11,411 nucleotides of DNA, taken from Candidatus Methylomirabilota bacterium (GTDB lineage Bacteria; Methylomirabilota; Methylomirabilia; Methylomirabilales; Methylomirabilaceae). Numbering within the stretch: the stretch's first letter is position 1; each line of letters starts with the position of its first letter. Below are positions 1-5,693 of the stretch, in pieces. The notes under the pieces were generated by a model. It searched no databases. It was not told the origin of the DNA and saw only the letters and a program-made list of their open reading frames with translations. A program made the translations under genes and the position numbers. The stretch is from contig JACQEV010000322.1 in the NCBI GenBank assembly GCA_016200385.1, positions 1 through 11,411 on the forward strand. The letters run 5' to 3'.

Positions 1-295
1 CCAGCAGCCGGATCGTTGTCCCGGAATTCCCCACATCCAGGACCTCCTCCGGTTCCTTCAACCCGTGGAGCCCGCATCCTCGAATCCGGAGCTGATCATC
101 ACCGAGCTCTTGGACGACGGCACCCATGGCGGACAAGGCCTTGGCGGTGCGGCGACAGTCGTCGCTCCGTAAGGCTCCGGTGATCTCGGTGATGCCATCG
201 GCCAGCGATCCCAGGATGATGGCGCGGTGGGTGATCGACTTGTCGCCCGGGACGGTCAGCTCGCCCTTCAGGGGACCGGCCGGGATCACGCGCAT
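1..295 (-). CDS. aroA: 3-phosphoshikimate 1-carboxyvinyltransferase (EPSP synthase), N-terminal part; runs off the left edge
   Basis: Cytoplasmic shikimate-pathway enzyme that transfers the enolpyruvyl group of PEP to shikimate-3-phosphate. Only the first 98 residues are inside the window. Seen: PGDKSITHRA at residues 16-25 (the family's substrate-binding Lys-Ser and Arg) and DVGNSGTTIRLL at 87-98, whose Asn-Ser-Gly-Thr-Thr and Arg match the PEP/S3P site. The glycine of NSGTT is kept, unlike the alanine found in CP4-type glyphosate-tolerant enzymes (family knowledge). The ATG at 295 follows an AGGAA about 8 bases upstream and lies 5 bases after the miaA stop, so the two genes are probably co-transcribed. 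An in-frame ATG at 319, inside the end of miaA, is an alternative start that would add MRETGIER; I prefer 295 because the protein then begins MRVIPAGPLKGEL, a normal family N-terminus. Confidence 0.93.
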   Translation of the reverse strand, partial: MRVIPAGPLKGELTVPGDKSITHRAIILGSLADGITEITGALRSDDCRRTAKALSAMGAVVQELGDDQLRIRGCGLHGLKEPEEVLDVGNSGTTIRLL

Positions 296-300
296 CCGCT

Positions 301-1254
301 CTATTCCTGTCTCGCGCATGCGCCCTCGATTCGCTCAACGAACGAGTCCAGCACCCGTTCGGCCAACGCAGGCCCTTCGACCCGATGCCACTCGACCTCT
401 TCTTCGTGACGGAACCAGGTGAGTTGGCGCTTGGCGTAGCGCCTGGTGTCACGCTTCAGACACGTGACCGCCCGGTCAAGGGTGGTGTGCCCTTTCACGT
501 ATCCGATCAGATGCCGATAGCCGATGGCCCGGAGCGGCTTGAGAGCAGGAGAATAACCGCGGTCGAGCAGCCTGCGAACCTCCTCCAAGAATCCCCTGGC
601 CAACATCTCCTCTACCCTTGTCTCAATCCTCTGATAGAGCTCCTGGCGATCCCGCTCAAGCCCGAATCGGAGGATGGGTCCAGGCACCCGCGTGTGATGC
701 CGCCGTGCCTGCGCCCTGAGGGTCGAGATGGGGCGGCCACTCAGCGCCAATACTTCGAGCGCTCGCACGATCCGGAACAGATCGTGCGGGTGGATGGCAG
801 CCGCCGCCTCCGCATCGAGCGCCTGAAGCCGCCGGTGAAGGGCGGAGACACCGTTCCGTGCCGCCTCCTCGCGCAGTGCCTCCCTGAGCGATGTTTCCTC
901 TCCGGGCCCCTCGAACAAGCCACGTAAGAGCGCTCTGACATAGAGACCGGTTCCGCCAACCAGGATCGGCACGTGTCCGCGTTCACGGATATCGGCAATG
1001 GTGATGCGCGCCAGTCGAGCATAGTCGGCAGCGGTGAATGACTGATCCGGTTCCACGAGATCCAGGAGGTGATGGGGGATCCTCCGTCGCTCGTCCGCGT
1101 CGGGCTTCGCCGTACCGATGTCAAGGTCGCGGTATACTTGCATTGAGTCCGCCGCAAGGATCTCGCCCCCTACTCTTTCCGCCAGCGCGAGGGCGATGCG
1201 CGACTTCCCGACTGCAGTCGGCCCGAAAAGCACAAGGAGCGGTGTAGGTGTCAA
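301..1254 (-). CDS. miaA: tRNA dimethylallyltransferase (tRNA A37 isopentenyltransferase)
   Basis: Transfers a dimethylallyl group from DMAPP to N6 of A37 in tRNAs reading UNN codons, which supports decoding accuracy. It is 317 residues long, normal for MiaA. Seen: P-loop GPTAVGKS (11-18), DSMQVYR (36-42), GTAKP (47-51), PHHLLD (60-65), GGTGLY (100-105), and near the C-terminus a basic tRNA-contacting stretch KRDTRRYAKRQLTWFR. The start is a TTG at 1254: an in-frame stop lies a few codons upstream, no ATG or GTG precedes it in frame, and the next in-frame GTG (1233) would leave only three residues before the P-loop. The Shine-Dalgarno-like AGGA is rather far (13 bases). A promoter at 1292-1320 precedes it, and aroA follows after 5 bases. 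Confidence 0.95.
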   Translation of the reverse strand: MTPTPLLVLFGPTAVGKSRIALALAERVGGEILAADSMQVYRDLDIGTAKPDADERRRIPHHLLDLVEPDQSFTAADYARLARITIADIRERGHVPILVGGTGLYVRALLRGLFEGPGEETSLREALREEAARNGVSALHRRLQALDAEAAAAIHPHDLFRIVRALEVLALSGRPISTLRAQARRHHTRVPGPILRFGLERDRQELYQRIETRVEEMLARGFLEEVRRLLDRGYSPALKPLRAIGYRHLIGYVKGHTTLDRAVTCLKRDTRRYAKRQLTWFRHEEEVEWHRVEGPALAERVLDSFVERIEGACARQE

Positions 1255-1291
1255 GCGGTCACCGGCTTCCTGACATCATCATTGTCAACGA

Positions 1292-1320
1292 ATTATAAGA
1301 CATGCCCGCTTCCTCATCAA
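1292..1320 (-). promoter_or_regulatory. Sigma70-type promoter for miaA-aroA
   Basis: On the minus strand a -35 TTGATG (1320-1315) is separated by exactly 17 bases from a perfect -10 TATAAT (1297-1292). Transcription would start near 1285, about 30 bases before the TTG start of miaA. The TATAAT lies in a small AT-rich patch within otherwise G+C-rich DNA. Placement between metF and miaA suggests miaA-aroA is not simply read through from metF. Inferred from consensus match only. Confidence 0.65.
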
Positions 1321-1404
1321 CGCGGCCCGCGCAAGACGCCGACCCCATGATCGCCTGGTCACGGCAGACGGGGGTCACCCAGGAGAGGCTCAGCGGATCC
1401 AAGC

Positions 1405-2277
1405 TCACCTTGGCAGCTTCAAGGCTTGTAAGATCCGGCACGGGGCTTCAGCCTTGTTGAGGACGTAGAAATGAAGGCCAGGGATACCGGTGTCAAGGAG
1501 TGCCTGGCATTGGCGGATGGTGTACTGGACACCCACGTCTAGTTGCCGATTCGGATCATCCCGATACTGTTGCAGGTCGGCAAGAAATGGTGCCGGCAAC
1601 TTGGCCCCGCATAAGGTGGCAATACGTTGAACCTGCCCCATGTTGATCACTGGCAGGATACCTGGAATCAGCGGTACGACAATACCCGCCTTGTCGTAAC
1701 GCGTGCGAAATTCCAGGAAATCGGCATTGTCATAAAAGAGCTGGGTGATCACTGCGTCTGCGCCTGCCTCCACCTTTCGCTTCAGGTTCGCCAGGTCGAC
1801 CTCACGGCTCGGTGCCTCCTGGTGTGTTTCGGGATAGCCGGCGACTGCGATGCCGAAGTGGGGGAACTCCTGGCGAATCAGCGCGACGAGCTCGTTGGCG
1901 TACGCAAGCCCGCCCTCGGGTTTCTTGAACGCCGCCTGCCCTTTGGGGGGATCGCCCCGCAAGGCGACGATATTGTCGATGCCTAAATCGGATGCCTTCT
2001 TTAACCATTGGCGGATTTCATCCTGCGTCGATTCCACGCAGGTCCGGTGGGCTACCGTCGTGACGCCGAATGCTTTGCTGATCCTCACGGTCAGCTCCAA
2101 CGTTTTGTCCCTGGTCGATCCTCCTGCACCGTAGGTGCAGGATACGAAGGAAGGTTGGAAGACCATCAAGGCATCGAGGGCGGCCAATAGCTGCGCCTCC
2201 CCGGCGTCAGACTTGGGCGGGAAGATCTCGAAAGAGAGACCGAACTTGCCCTTGCCGTACATGTCTGCGATCTTCAT
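1405..2277 (-). CDS. metF: 5,10-methylenetetrahydrofolate reductase
   Basis: FAD-dependent cytoplasmic enzyme of one-carbon metabolism. It interconverts methylene-THF and methyl-THF, the methyl donor for methionine synthesis. It is 290 residues long, the size of the catalytic-domain-only bacterial form. Seen: SFEIFPP (15-21, with the catalytic Glu), CTYGAGGSTRDKT (47-59), LRGDPPKG (106-113, flavin-contacting Asp), AGYPETH (146-152), TQLFYD (178-183), PGILPV and GLHFYVLN near the end. One oddity is AHRTCV at 76-81, where Leu is usual after the His. The ATG at 2277 gives MKIADMYG, a typical family beginning, but the nearest purine-rich AGGGAG is further upstream than ideal. It stands alone: 150 bases before the miaA start and 322 bases after the ilvC stop. 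I could not find a convincing promoter. Confidence 0.95.
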   Translation of the reverse strand: MKIADMYGKGKFGLSFEIFPPKSDAGEAQLLAALDALMVFQPSFVSCTYGAGGSTRDKTLELTVRISKAFGVTTVAHRTCVESTQDEIRQWLKKASDLGIDNIVALRGDPPKGQAAFKKPEGGLAYANELVALIRQEFPHFGIAVAGYPETHQEAPSREVDLANLKRKVEAGADAVITQLFYDNADFLEFRTRYDKAGIVVPLIPGILPVINMGQVQRIATLCGAKLPAPFLADLQQYRDDPNRQLDVGVQYTIRQCQALLDTGIPGLHFYVLNKAEAPCRILQALKLPR

Positions 2278-2599
2278 CTGGATCGAATAACTCCCTGGCC
2301 CCGCCGAAACCTCATCTGCGGGGCTGCAGGACCGCTGATTGACTTCCAGCGCCCCTTGACGTCCTGCGCAACACGCTCGTACTCACGGCCGGCAAGATGT
2401 CCTCGATCTCGAGGGAATGCGCCATTGGCAGACCGGCCATTCCGCTCTCATCCAACATCGCGCGCTCACGCCAAAAACAAAGGCCCTCGCGGGCCTTCCG
2501 CCCATGCGCGAGGGCCTGGTACGTGCTATTGTCTGACTCGGATAGGTGCTGACCTGATCGCCTCGCTCTCGCTATCTCGTCCCCATTGAGGGTCGAGCA
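2278..2599. other. Intergenic stretch between ilvC and metF; no gene seen
   Basis: These 322 bases hold one strong terminator (2473-2517, described separately) and otherwise nothing I can name. Several short open frames exist on both strands, including one of 77 codons on the plus strand, but none has a ribosome binding site, a family-like sequence or a neighbour that would explain it. The part from 2278 to 2472 must contain the metF promoter and leader if metF is transcribed on its own, since the terminator lies upstream of it. No clear -35/-10 pair and no known riboswitch core was recognised. Confidence 0.6.
2473..2517 (-). terminator. Strong rho-independent terminator after ilvC
   Basis: On the minus strand AGGCCCTCGCG (2517-2507) and CGCGAGGGCCT (2491-2481) form a perfect 11-base-pair G+C-rich stem around a 15-base loop. 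The T-rich tail TTTGTTTTT (2481-2473) follows directly. It lies 83 bases beyond the ilvC stop and would end the ThDP enzyme-ilvC transcript before metF. There is no T tract on the other side, so it is one-directional. It is the clearest non-coding signal in the window. Confidence 0.92.
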
Positions 2600-3604
2600 T
2601 CAGTGCTTGCCGGGCCCTTTGATCCAGGTCATCATCGAGCGGAGCTCCTTGCCCACCTTCTCGATCGGGTGCTCCGCGTCCTTCTTGCGCATCGCAAGGA
2701 AGCCCGGCCGACCAGCCTGATTCTCGAGGATCCACTCGCGAGCGAAGGCCCCGCTCTGGATTTCGTCCAGGATCTTCCGCATCTCGGCCTTGACCCGCTC
2801 GTCGATGACGCGGGGGCCGCGGGTGTAGTCACCGTACTCTGCCGTGTCGCTGATCGAGTAGCGCATGTACGCCAAGCCACCCTGGTAGACGAGGTCAACG
2901 ATCAGCTTCAACTCATGCATGCACTCGAAAAAGGCGAGTTCCGGTTGGTAGCCCGCATTCACCAGCGTCTCAAATGCGGCCTTGACCAGCGCAGAGATCC
3001 CCCCACACAAAACCGTCTGCTCACCGAACAGGTCGGTCTCCGTCTCCTCACGGAAGGTGGTCTCCAGGACACCGGCTCGCGTGCAACCGATCCCCTTCGC
3101 GTAGGCCAGCGCCACCTCTTTTGCCTTCCCCGAAACGTTCTGGTGGATGGCCAGCAGGGCCGGGACGCCGCCGCCTTCGGTGAACACCTGGCGCATCAGG
3201 TGCCCTGGGGCCTTGGGCGCGATCATCGAAACGTCCACGGTCGCCGGAGGGAGGATTTGATGGAAGTGGATGTTGAAGCCGTGGGCGAACATCAGGGTCT
3301 TGCCCGGTTTCAGCGCCTTCTCGATCGCCTCCTGATACACCTGCCTGTGGGTCTGGTCGGGCAAAAGGATCATGATGATATCGCCCGTCTGAGCAGCCTC
3401 CTCACAGGTTGCGACCTTCAGGCCGTCGGCCTTGGCCTTGTCCCACGATCTACTCCCCTTGTAGAGGCCGACGATCACATCCATGCCGCTGTCCTTGAAA
3501 TTCAAAGCATGGGCGTGGCCCTGACTTCCATATCCCATGATGGCGATCGTTTTTCCCTTCAACAACGAGAGATCTGCATCTTTGTCATAGTAGAGCTTCG
3601 CCAT
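2600..3604 (-). CDS. ilvC: Ketol-acid reductoisomerase, class I
   Basis: Mg2+-dependent enzyme that isomerises and reduces 2-acetolactate (or acetohydroxybutyrate) to the dihydroxy acid in valine, leucine and isoleucine synthesis. It has 334 residues, the short class I form. Seen: the Rossmann motif [12 protein letters not shown] (24-35), FAHGFNIHF with His108, PKAPGH with Lys131, the metal-binding TETDLFGEQ with Asp191 and Glu195, [10 protein letters not shown] with Glu227 and Glu231, and Ser252 in [10 protein letters not shown]. All expected catalytic residues are present. The cofactor-specificity loop reads GLYKGSRSW (46-54): the Arg usual at position 48 is Tyr, while Ser51 and Ser53 remain. 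The ATG at 3604 follows GGGAGAAGGGAAG, a good binding site. The ThDP enzyme gene ends 24 bases upstream, so the two are very likely one operon, closed by the terminator at 2473-2517. Confidence 0.97.
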   Translation of the reverse strand: MAKLYYDKDADLSLLKGKTIAIMGYGSQGHAHALNFKDSGMDVIVGLYKGSRSWDKAKADGLKVATCEEAAQTGDIIMILLPDQTHRQVYQEAIEKALKPGKTLMFAHGFNIHFHQILPPATVDVSMIAPKAPGHLMRQVFTEGGGVPALLAIHQNVSGKAKEVALAYAKGIGCTRAGVLETTFREETETDLFGEQTVLCGGISALVKAAFETLVNAGYQPELAFFECMHELKLIVDLVYQGGLAYMRYSISDTAEYGDYTRGPRVIDERVKAEMRKILDEIQSGAFAREWILENQAGRPGFLAMRKKDAEHPIEKVGKELRSMMTWIKGPGKH

Positions 3605-3628
3605 CTTCCCTTCTCCCTATCCCCTCTC

Positions 3629-5398
3629 CTACAGGTAGGCTTGAGCCGTAAGGTTCAGCAGTCGCGCGTTCAGGCCGACCACCTGCTCGTTATCCACTGG
3701 AACATCCACCAGAATGGACTTTCCTCCCAGGGTATTGCAGGCGTCCATGATCTCTTTCAGGTTGCTCAGATCGGGCTTCAGGTAGAAGCCATCCCACCCG
3801 TGGGCCTTTGCTGCCGCAACAAAGTCGATGCTGCGCAACTTCGAGTGATACCGCCGCTTCTCGACCGTTGGGATGATGATCTCCAAACCTTTATCGACGA
3901 TCCCATAGGTGCCGTTATTGATGATGAACAAGCGGAGATCCAGGTTTGCCGCCTCGGAGAGGCACCCGCCATAGAGCCTCCAGCACCCATCCCCCGAGAA
4001 GATGAAGGTGTGGAGACTCGGATCCGCCAGCTTGGCGCCAACCCCCAGTCCGTATGCGCCGCCCATCGCAGAGCCATGATGCATGGTCCAGAATGTGATG
4101 TTCGGGTCGGGCCGTTGCGTGACATACTGGCGATCCTTGTAGGCGATGCAGACGTCATCGAACCCAATGCTGTTCGGTTGCCAGTGCTTTGCCAATTCCT
4201 CGTAGAAGGAAACGAAGTCCACACAGTCCTTCCGGACGTCTCGCCATACCTCCCGGAAGTTCAGATTGTCCGGCCTCTCGACCTTCGGCCTATCGTTCCC
4301 TACGCCCAGTGCCTTCAACCGGGGGATGACCTCTTCGAGCGCAAAGGCGATATCGCCACGGATTTTTGTGTAGCCTCCCTTGCATCGGTGTCGGAAATCA
4401 CCTTTGATCTCGCCGTAGCCATGCATGTACGCGCCAAAGTGCCACGTCCATTTGGCCGGAATGGACTCGAGATTGATCGAATACTCTCCCGGGCAGAACC
4501 CGAGCGTAATCAGAATGTCCTCCTGGTTCATGCTCCGCCAGAGTTCCATGGCCTTGTCGTTGCCGCCGAACATGATGTACCCATAGCCATACGGGTTCTT
4601 GTGGGAAACGGCGTTGGCCCCGTTGACGGACCAGACGGTAGGGGCTTGCAGGAGTTCAGACAGCTCCGTGGAAAGCTCTTGGATGTTCGGACTGAACGCC
4701 GCCTCCTCGCCCACGTAGATAATCACCCGTCGTTTCTTTGCCATCGGCGGGAACTGTTTGAGGAAGACCTCGATATCTTCTTTGTGGAGGATGCGGGGCT
4801 TTTCGGCTTTCGGAACATCCACCTGGATGTCCCTGGCCAGGATGTCGGGGTGGAACGCGATCGCGACCGGTCGCGATTCGAGAAGAATACTTTGAGCCTT
4901 GACAAGATCTTGCTCAAGCCGGTGGATATTATCGATCACAATACAGCCGTCCCCCAGCTCAGCTTGAAGCTGCGGGACGACGTTCATGCCATACTCTGAC
5001 ACATCCTGTAGGGGCGCCTTCCCAATGGAGCCGGTCGAATTCAGGGCGATAAGATACAGGGCTGGGATATTATGCAGCTTGGCATCAGTGAGCCCGCTGG
5101 CTCCGAGTTTCGTGGCCGCCCCAGTCGTCGTAATCGAGGCGGCGATTCGCCCCGAGGCTAAGTAATAGCCCAACGGCATGAAACCCGACGCGTATTCGCC
5201 CAGAGTCAGCATTCGTGGAACGCCATCCGCAACCTGCGACAGATCGGTCAGCGGGACGAGATACTTCGTGACATGCACGACTCCCCCACCATTCACGCCG
5301 CTGTAATGAGTGATTCCCCATTCCCGGAGCGTATCGATCAATTCGAAGTTTCCAACGTTCTTCTCCAGACCCGGACTCCCAAAAGCGCTTATCGGCAT
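3629..5398 (-). CDS. Thiamine-diphosphate-dependent enzyme of the acetolactate synthase/decarboxylase superfamily, substrate unknown
   Basis: The 589 residues show the three-domain plan of the superfamily. The PYR domain (about 15-185) has GVNGGG at 34-39 and, in TLGEYASGF, Glu68 at the place of the catalytic Glu. A central domain (about 200-360) follows. The PP domain (about 400-570) carries HHGSAMGGAYGLGVGAKLAD and the Mg-ThDP motif GDG (469-471) to NN (494-495). It is thus probably an active ThDP enzyme, but it departs from IlvB: the AHAS-type HEQGA around the Glu is replaced by LGEYASG, I see no recognisable FAD-site pattern, and no small regulatory subunit gene lies nearby. The ATG at 5398 has GGAGGT 10 bases upstream. 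It is the first gene of an operon with ilvC (24-base gap), which suggests it feeds ketol-acid reductoisomerase, i.e. a divergent acetolactate synthase. A 2-oxoacid or sulfopyruvate-type decarboxylase, or another lyase, is equally possible on motifs alone. Confidence 0.85.
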   Translation of the reverse strand: MPISAFGSPGLEKNVGNFELIDTLREWGITHYSGVNGGGVVHVTKYLVPLTDLSQVADGVPRMLTLGEYASGFMPLGYYLASGRIAASITTTGAATKLGASGLTDAKLHNIPALYLIALNSTGSIGKAPLQDVSEYGMNVVPQLQAELGDGCIVIDNIHRLEQDLVKAQSILLESRPVAIAFHPDILARDIQVDVPKAEKPRILHKEDIEVFLKQFPPMAKKRRVIIYVGEEAAFSPNIQELSTELSELLQAPTVWSVNGANAVSHKNPYGYGYIMFGGNDKAMELWRSMNQEDILITLGFCPGEYSINLESIPAKWTWHFGAYMHGYGEIKGDFRHRCKGGYTKIRGDIAFALEEVIPRLKALGVGNDRPKVERPDNLNFREVWRDVRKDCVDFVSFYEELAKHWQPNSIGFDDVCIAYKDRQYVTQRPDPNITFWTMHHGSAMGGAYGLGVGAKLADPSLHTFIFSGDGCWRLYGGCLSEAANLDLRLFIINNGTYGIVDKGLEIIIPTVEKRRYHSKLRSIDFVAAAKAHGWDGFYLKPDLSNLKEIMDACNTLGGKSILVDVPVDNEQVVGLNARLLNLTAQAYL

Positions 5399-5442
5399 TA
5401 CCTTCTCGACCTCCCTCTTCTTTTCACTCGTCCGATGGCGTT

Positions 5443-5464
5443 CCCCTGATCTTACTGCCAGGGG
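5443..5464 (-). other. Leader hairpin 2 of the ThDP enzyme-ilvC operon
   Basis: Read on the minus strand, CCCCTG (5464-5459) and CAGGGG (5448-5443) form a perfect 6-base-pair stem with a 10-base loop, about 45 bases before the start codon. It shares bases 5463-5464 with the larger hairpin just upstream, so both cannot be fully formed at once. No T tract follows, so it is not a terminator by itself. Confidence 0.5.
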
Positions 5465-5495
5465 TTCGAATGGCGGTCCTGCGCGGACTCGAACC
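5463..5495 (-). other. Leader hairpin 1, with a tRNA 3'-end-like sequence
   Basis: On the minus strand GGTTCGAGTCC (5495-5485) pairs with GGAC (5479-5476) and TCGAACC (5469-5463): 11 base pairs with a 5-base loop (GCGCA) and a 6-base bulge on the 3' side. The same strand also reads like the end of a tRNA gene: the T-arm consensus GGTTCGAGTCC is followed, at exactly tRNA spacing (5 + 7 + 1 bases), by CCA at 5473-5471. The T-stem partner and the acceptor 5' half are missing, so it is at most a fragment. Hairpin and tRNA readings overlap; I cannot tell which, if either, matters. Confidence 0.5.
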
Positions 5496-5650
5496 GATTC
5501 TTTCTTTCTCTATTCGTAAGCGCTGTTCCCCCTCTGGCGCCGAAACGGAATTTCCCTCCACAATGCCCTCCAATATCCTGGGCAGCGATGCAGCCAAGCC
5601 CTCAACTGGAATGTCGACTGTCGGGGGGGTGCGAGTTCACGCACTGGGGC

Positions 5651-5667
5651 GTAGTAAATTTAACTAC
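5651..5667. promoter_or_regulatory. AT-rich palindrome, possible operator
   Basis: GTAGT-AAATTTA-ACTAC is a 17-base inverted repeat with a single mismatched pair, in the most AT-rich patch of the intergenic region and directly at the -10 side of the promoter candidate 5665-5693. Position and symmetry suit a dimeric repressor site. No specific regulator can be named from it. Confidence 0.4.
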
Positions 5668-5693
5668 TTATCATGCCTCCCTTGCGACGTCAA
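5665..5693 (-). promoter_or_regulatory. Weak promoter candidate for the ThDP enzyme-ilvC operon
   Basis: Minus strand TTGACG (5693-5688; five of six consensus bases) overlaps the murJ stop codon. Seventeen bases later comes TAAGTA (5670-5665), a poor -10 box but preceded by TGA, the extended -10 arrangement TGN. Transcription would start near 5658, inside the palindrome 5651-5667, giving a leader of about 260 bases. The -10 match is weak, so readthrough from murJ or another start is possible. Confidence 0.35.

Larger units (their letters stand above)
5399..5689. other. Structured intergenic leader upstream of the ThDP enzyme-ilvC operon
   Basis: These 291 bases separate the murJ stop from the ThDP enzyme start; both genes are on the minus strand. 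I see no gene here. It contains, in transcription order, a weak promoter candidate overlapping the murJ stop (5665-5693), an AT-rich palindrome (5651-5667), a 5-base-pair hairpin GTGCG/CGCAC (5629-5644) next to a run of seven G on the plus strand (5623-5629), then two overlapping hairpins (5463-5495 and 5443-5464). The length and the amount of pairing suggest regulation of the operon, but no known riboswitch or T-box core (the AGGGTGGNACCGCG type) and no Ile/Leu/Val-rich leader peptide was found. Confidence 0.5.

Noticed and set aside
1320..1404. Possible metF terminator, GACCCC pairing with GGGGTC across about 24 bases.
   Set aside because: Short stem, long loop and no T tract; the nearby GGTCAC repeats are direct rather than inverted.
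1259..1441. A 60-codon minus-strand open frame bridging metF and miaA.
   Set aside because: It starts inside the 3' end of metF in another frame and shows no family features; only its last seven codons might matter as a leader minicistron.
2278..2472. Possible remnant of a gene in the ilvC-metF gap, with a short frame reading like EYERVAQDVKGRWK.
   Set aside because: No start codon with a binding site, stop codons close by on both sides, and no family I recognise; too short to support.
2603..4999. A 798-codon open frame on the plus strand opposite ilvC and the ThDP enzyme gene.
   Set aside because: It lies antisense to two well-supported genes, crosses their intergenic gap, has no ribosome binding site and no family-like motifs. 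Long antisense frames are expected in G+C-rich coding DNA because stop codons are rare in that phase.
5399..5689. T-box, TPP or SAM riboswitch in the leader of the ThDP enzyme operon.
   Set aside because: The conserved cores of these elements were looked for on the minus strand and not found, despite the tRNA-like sequence.
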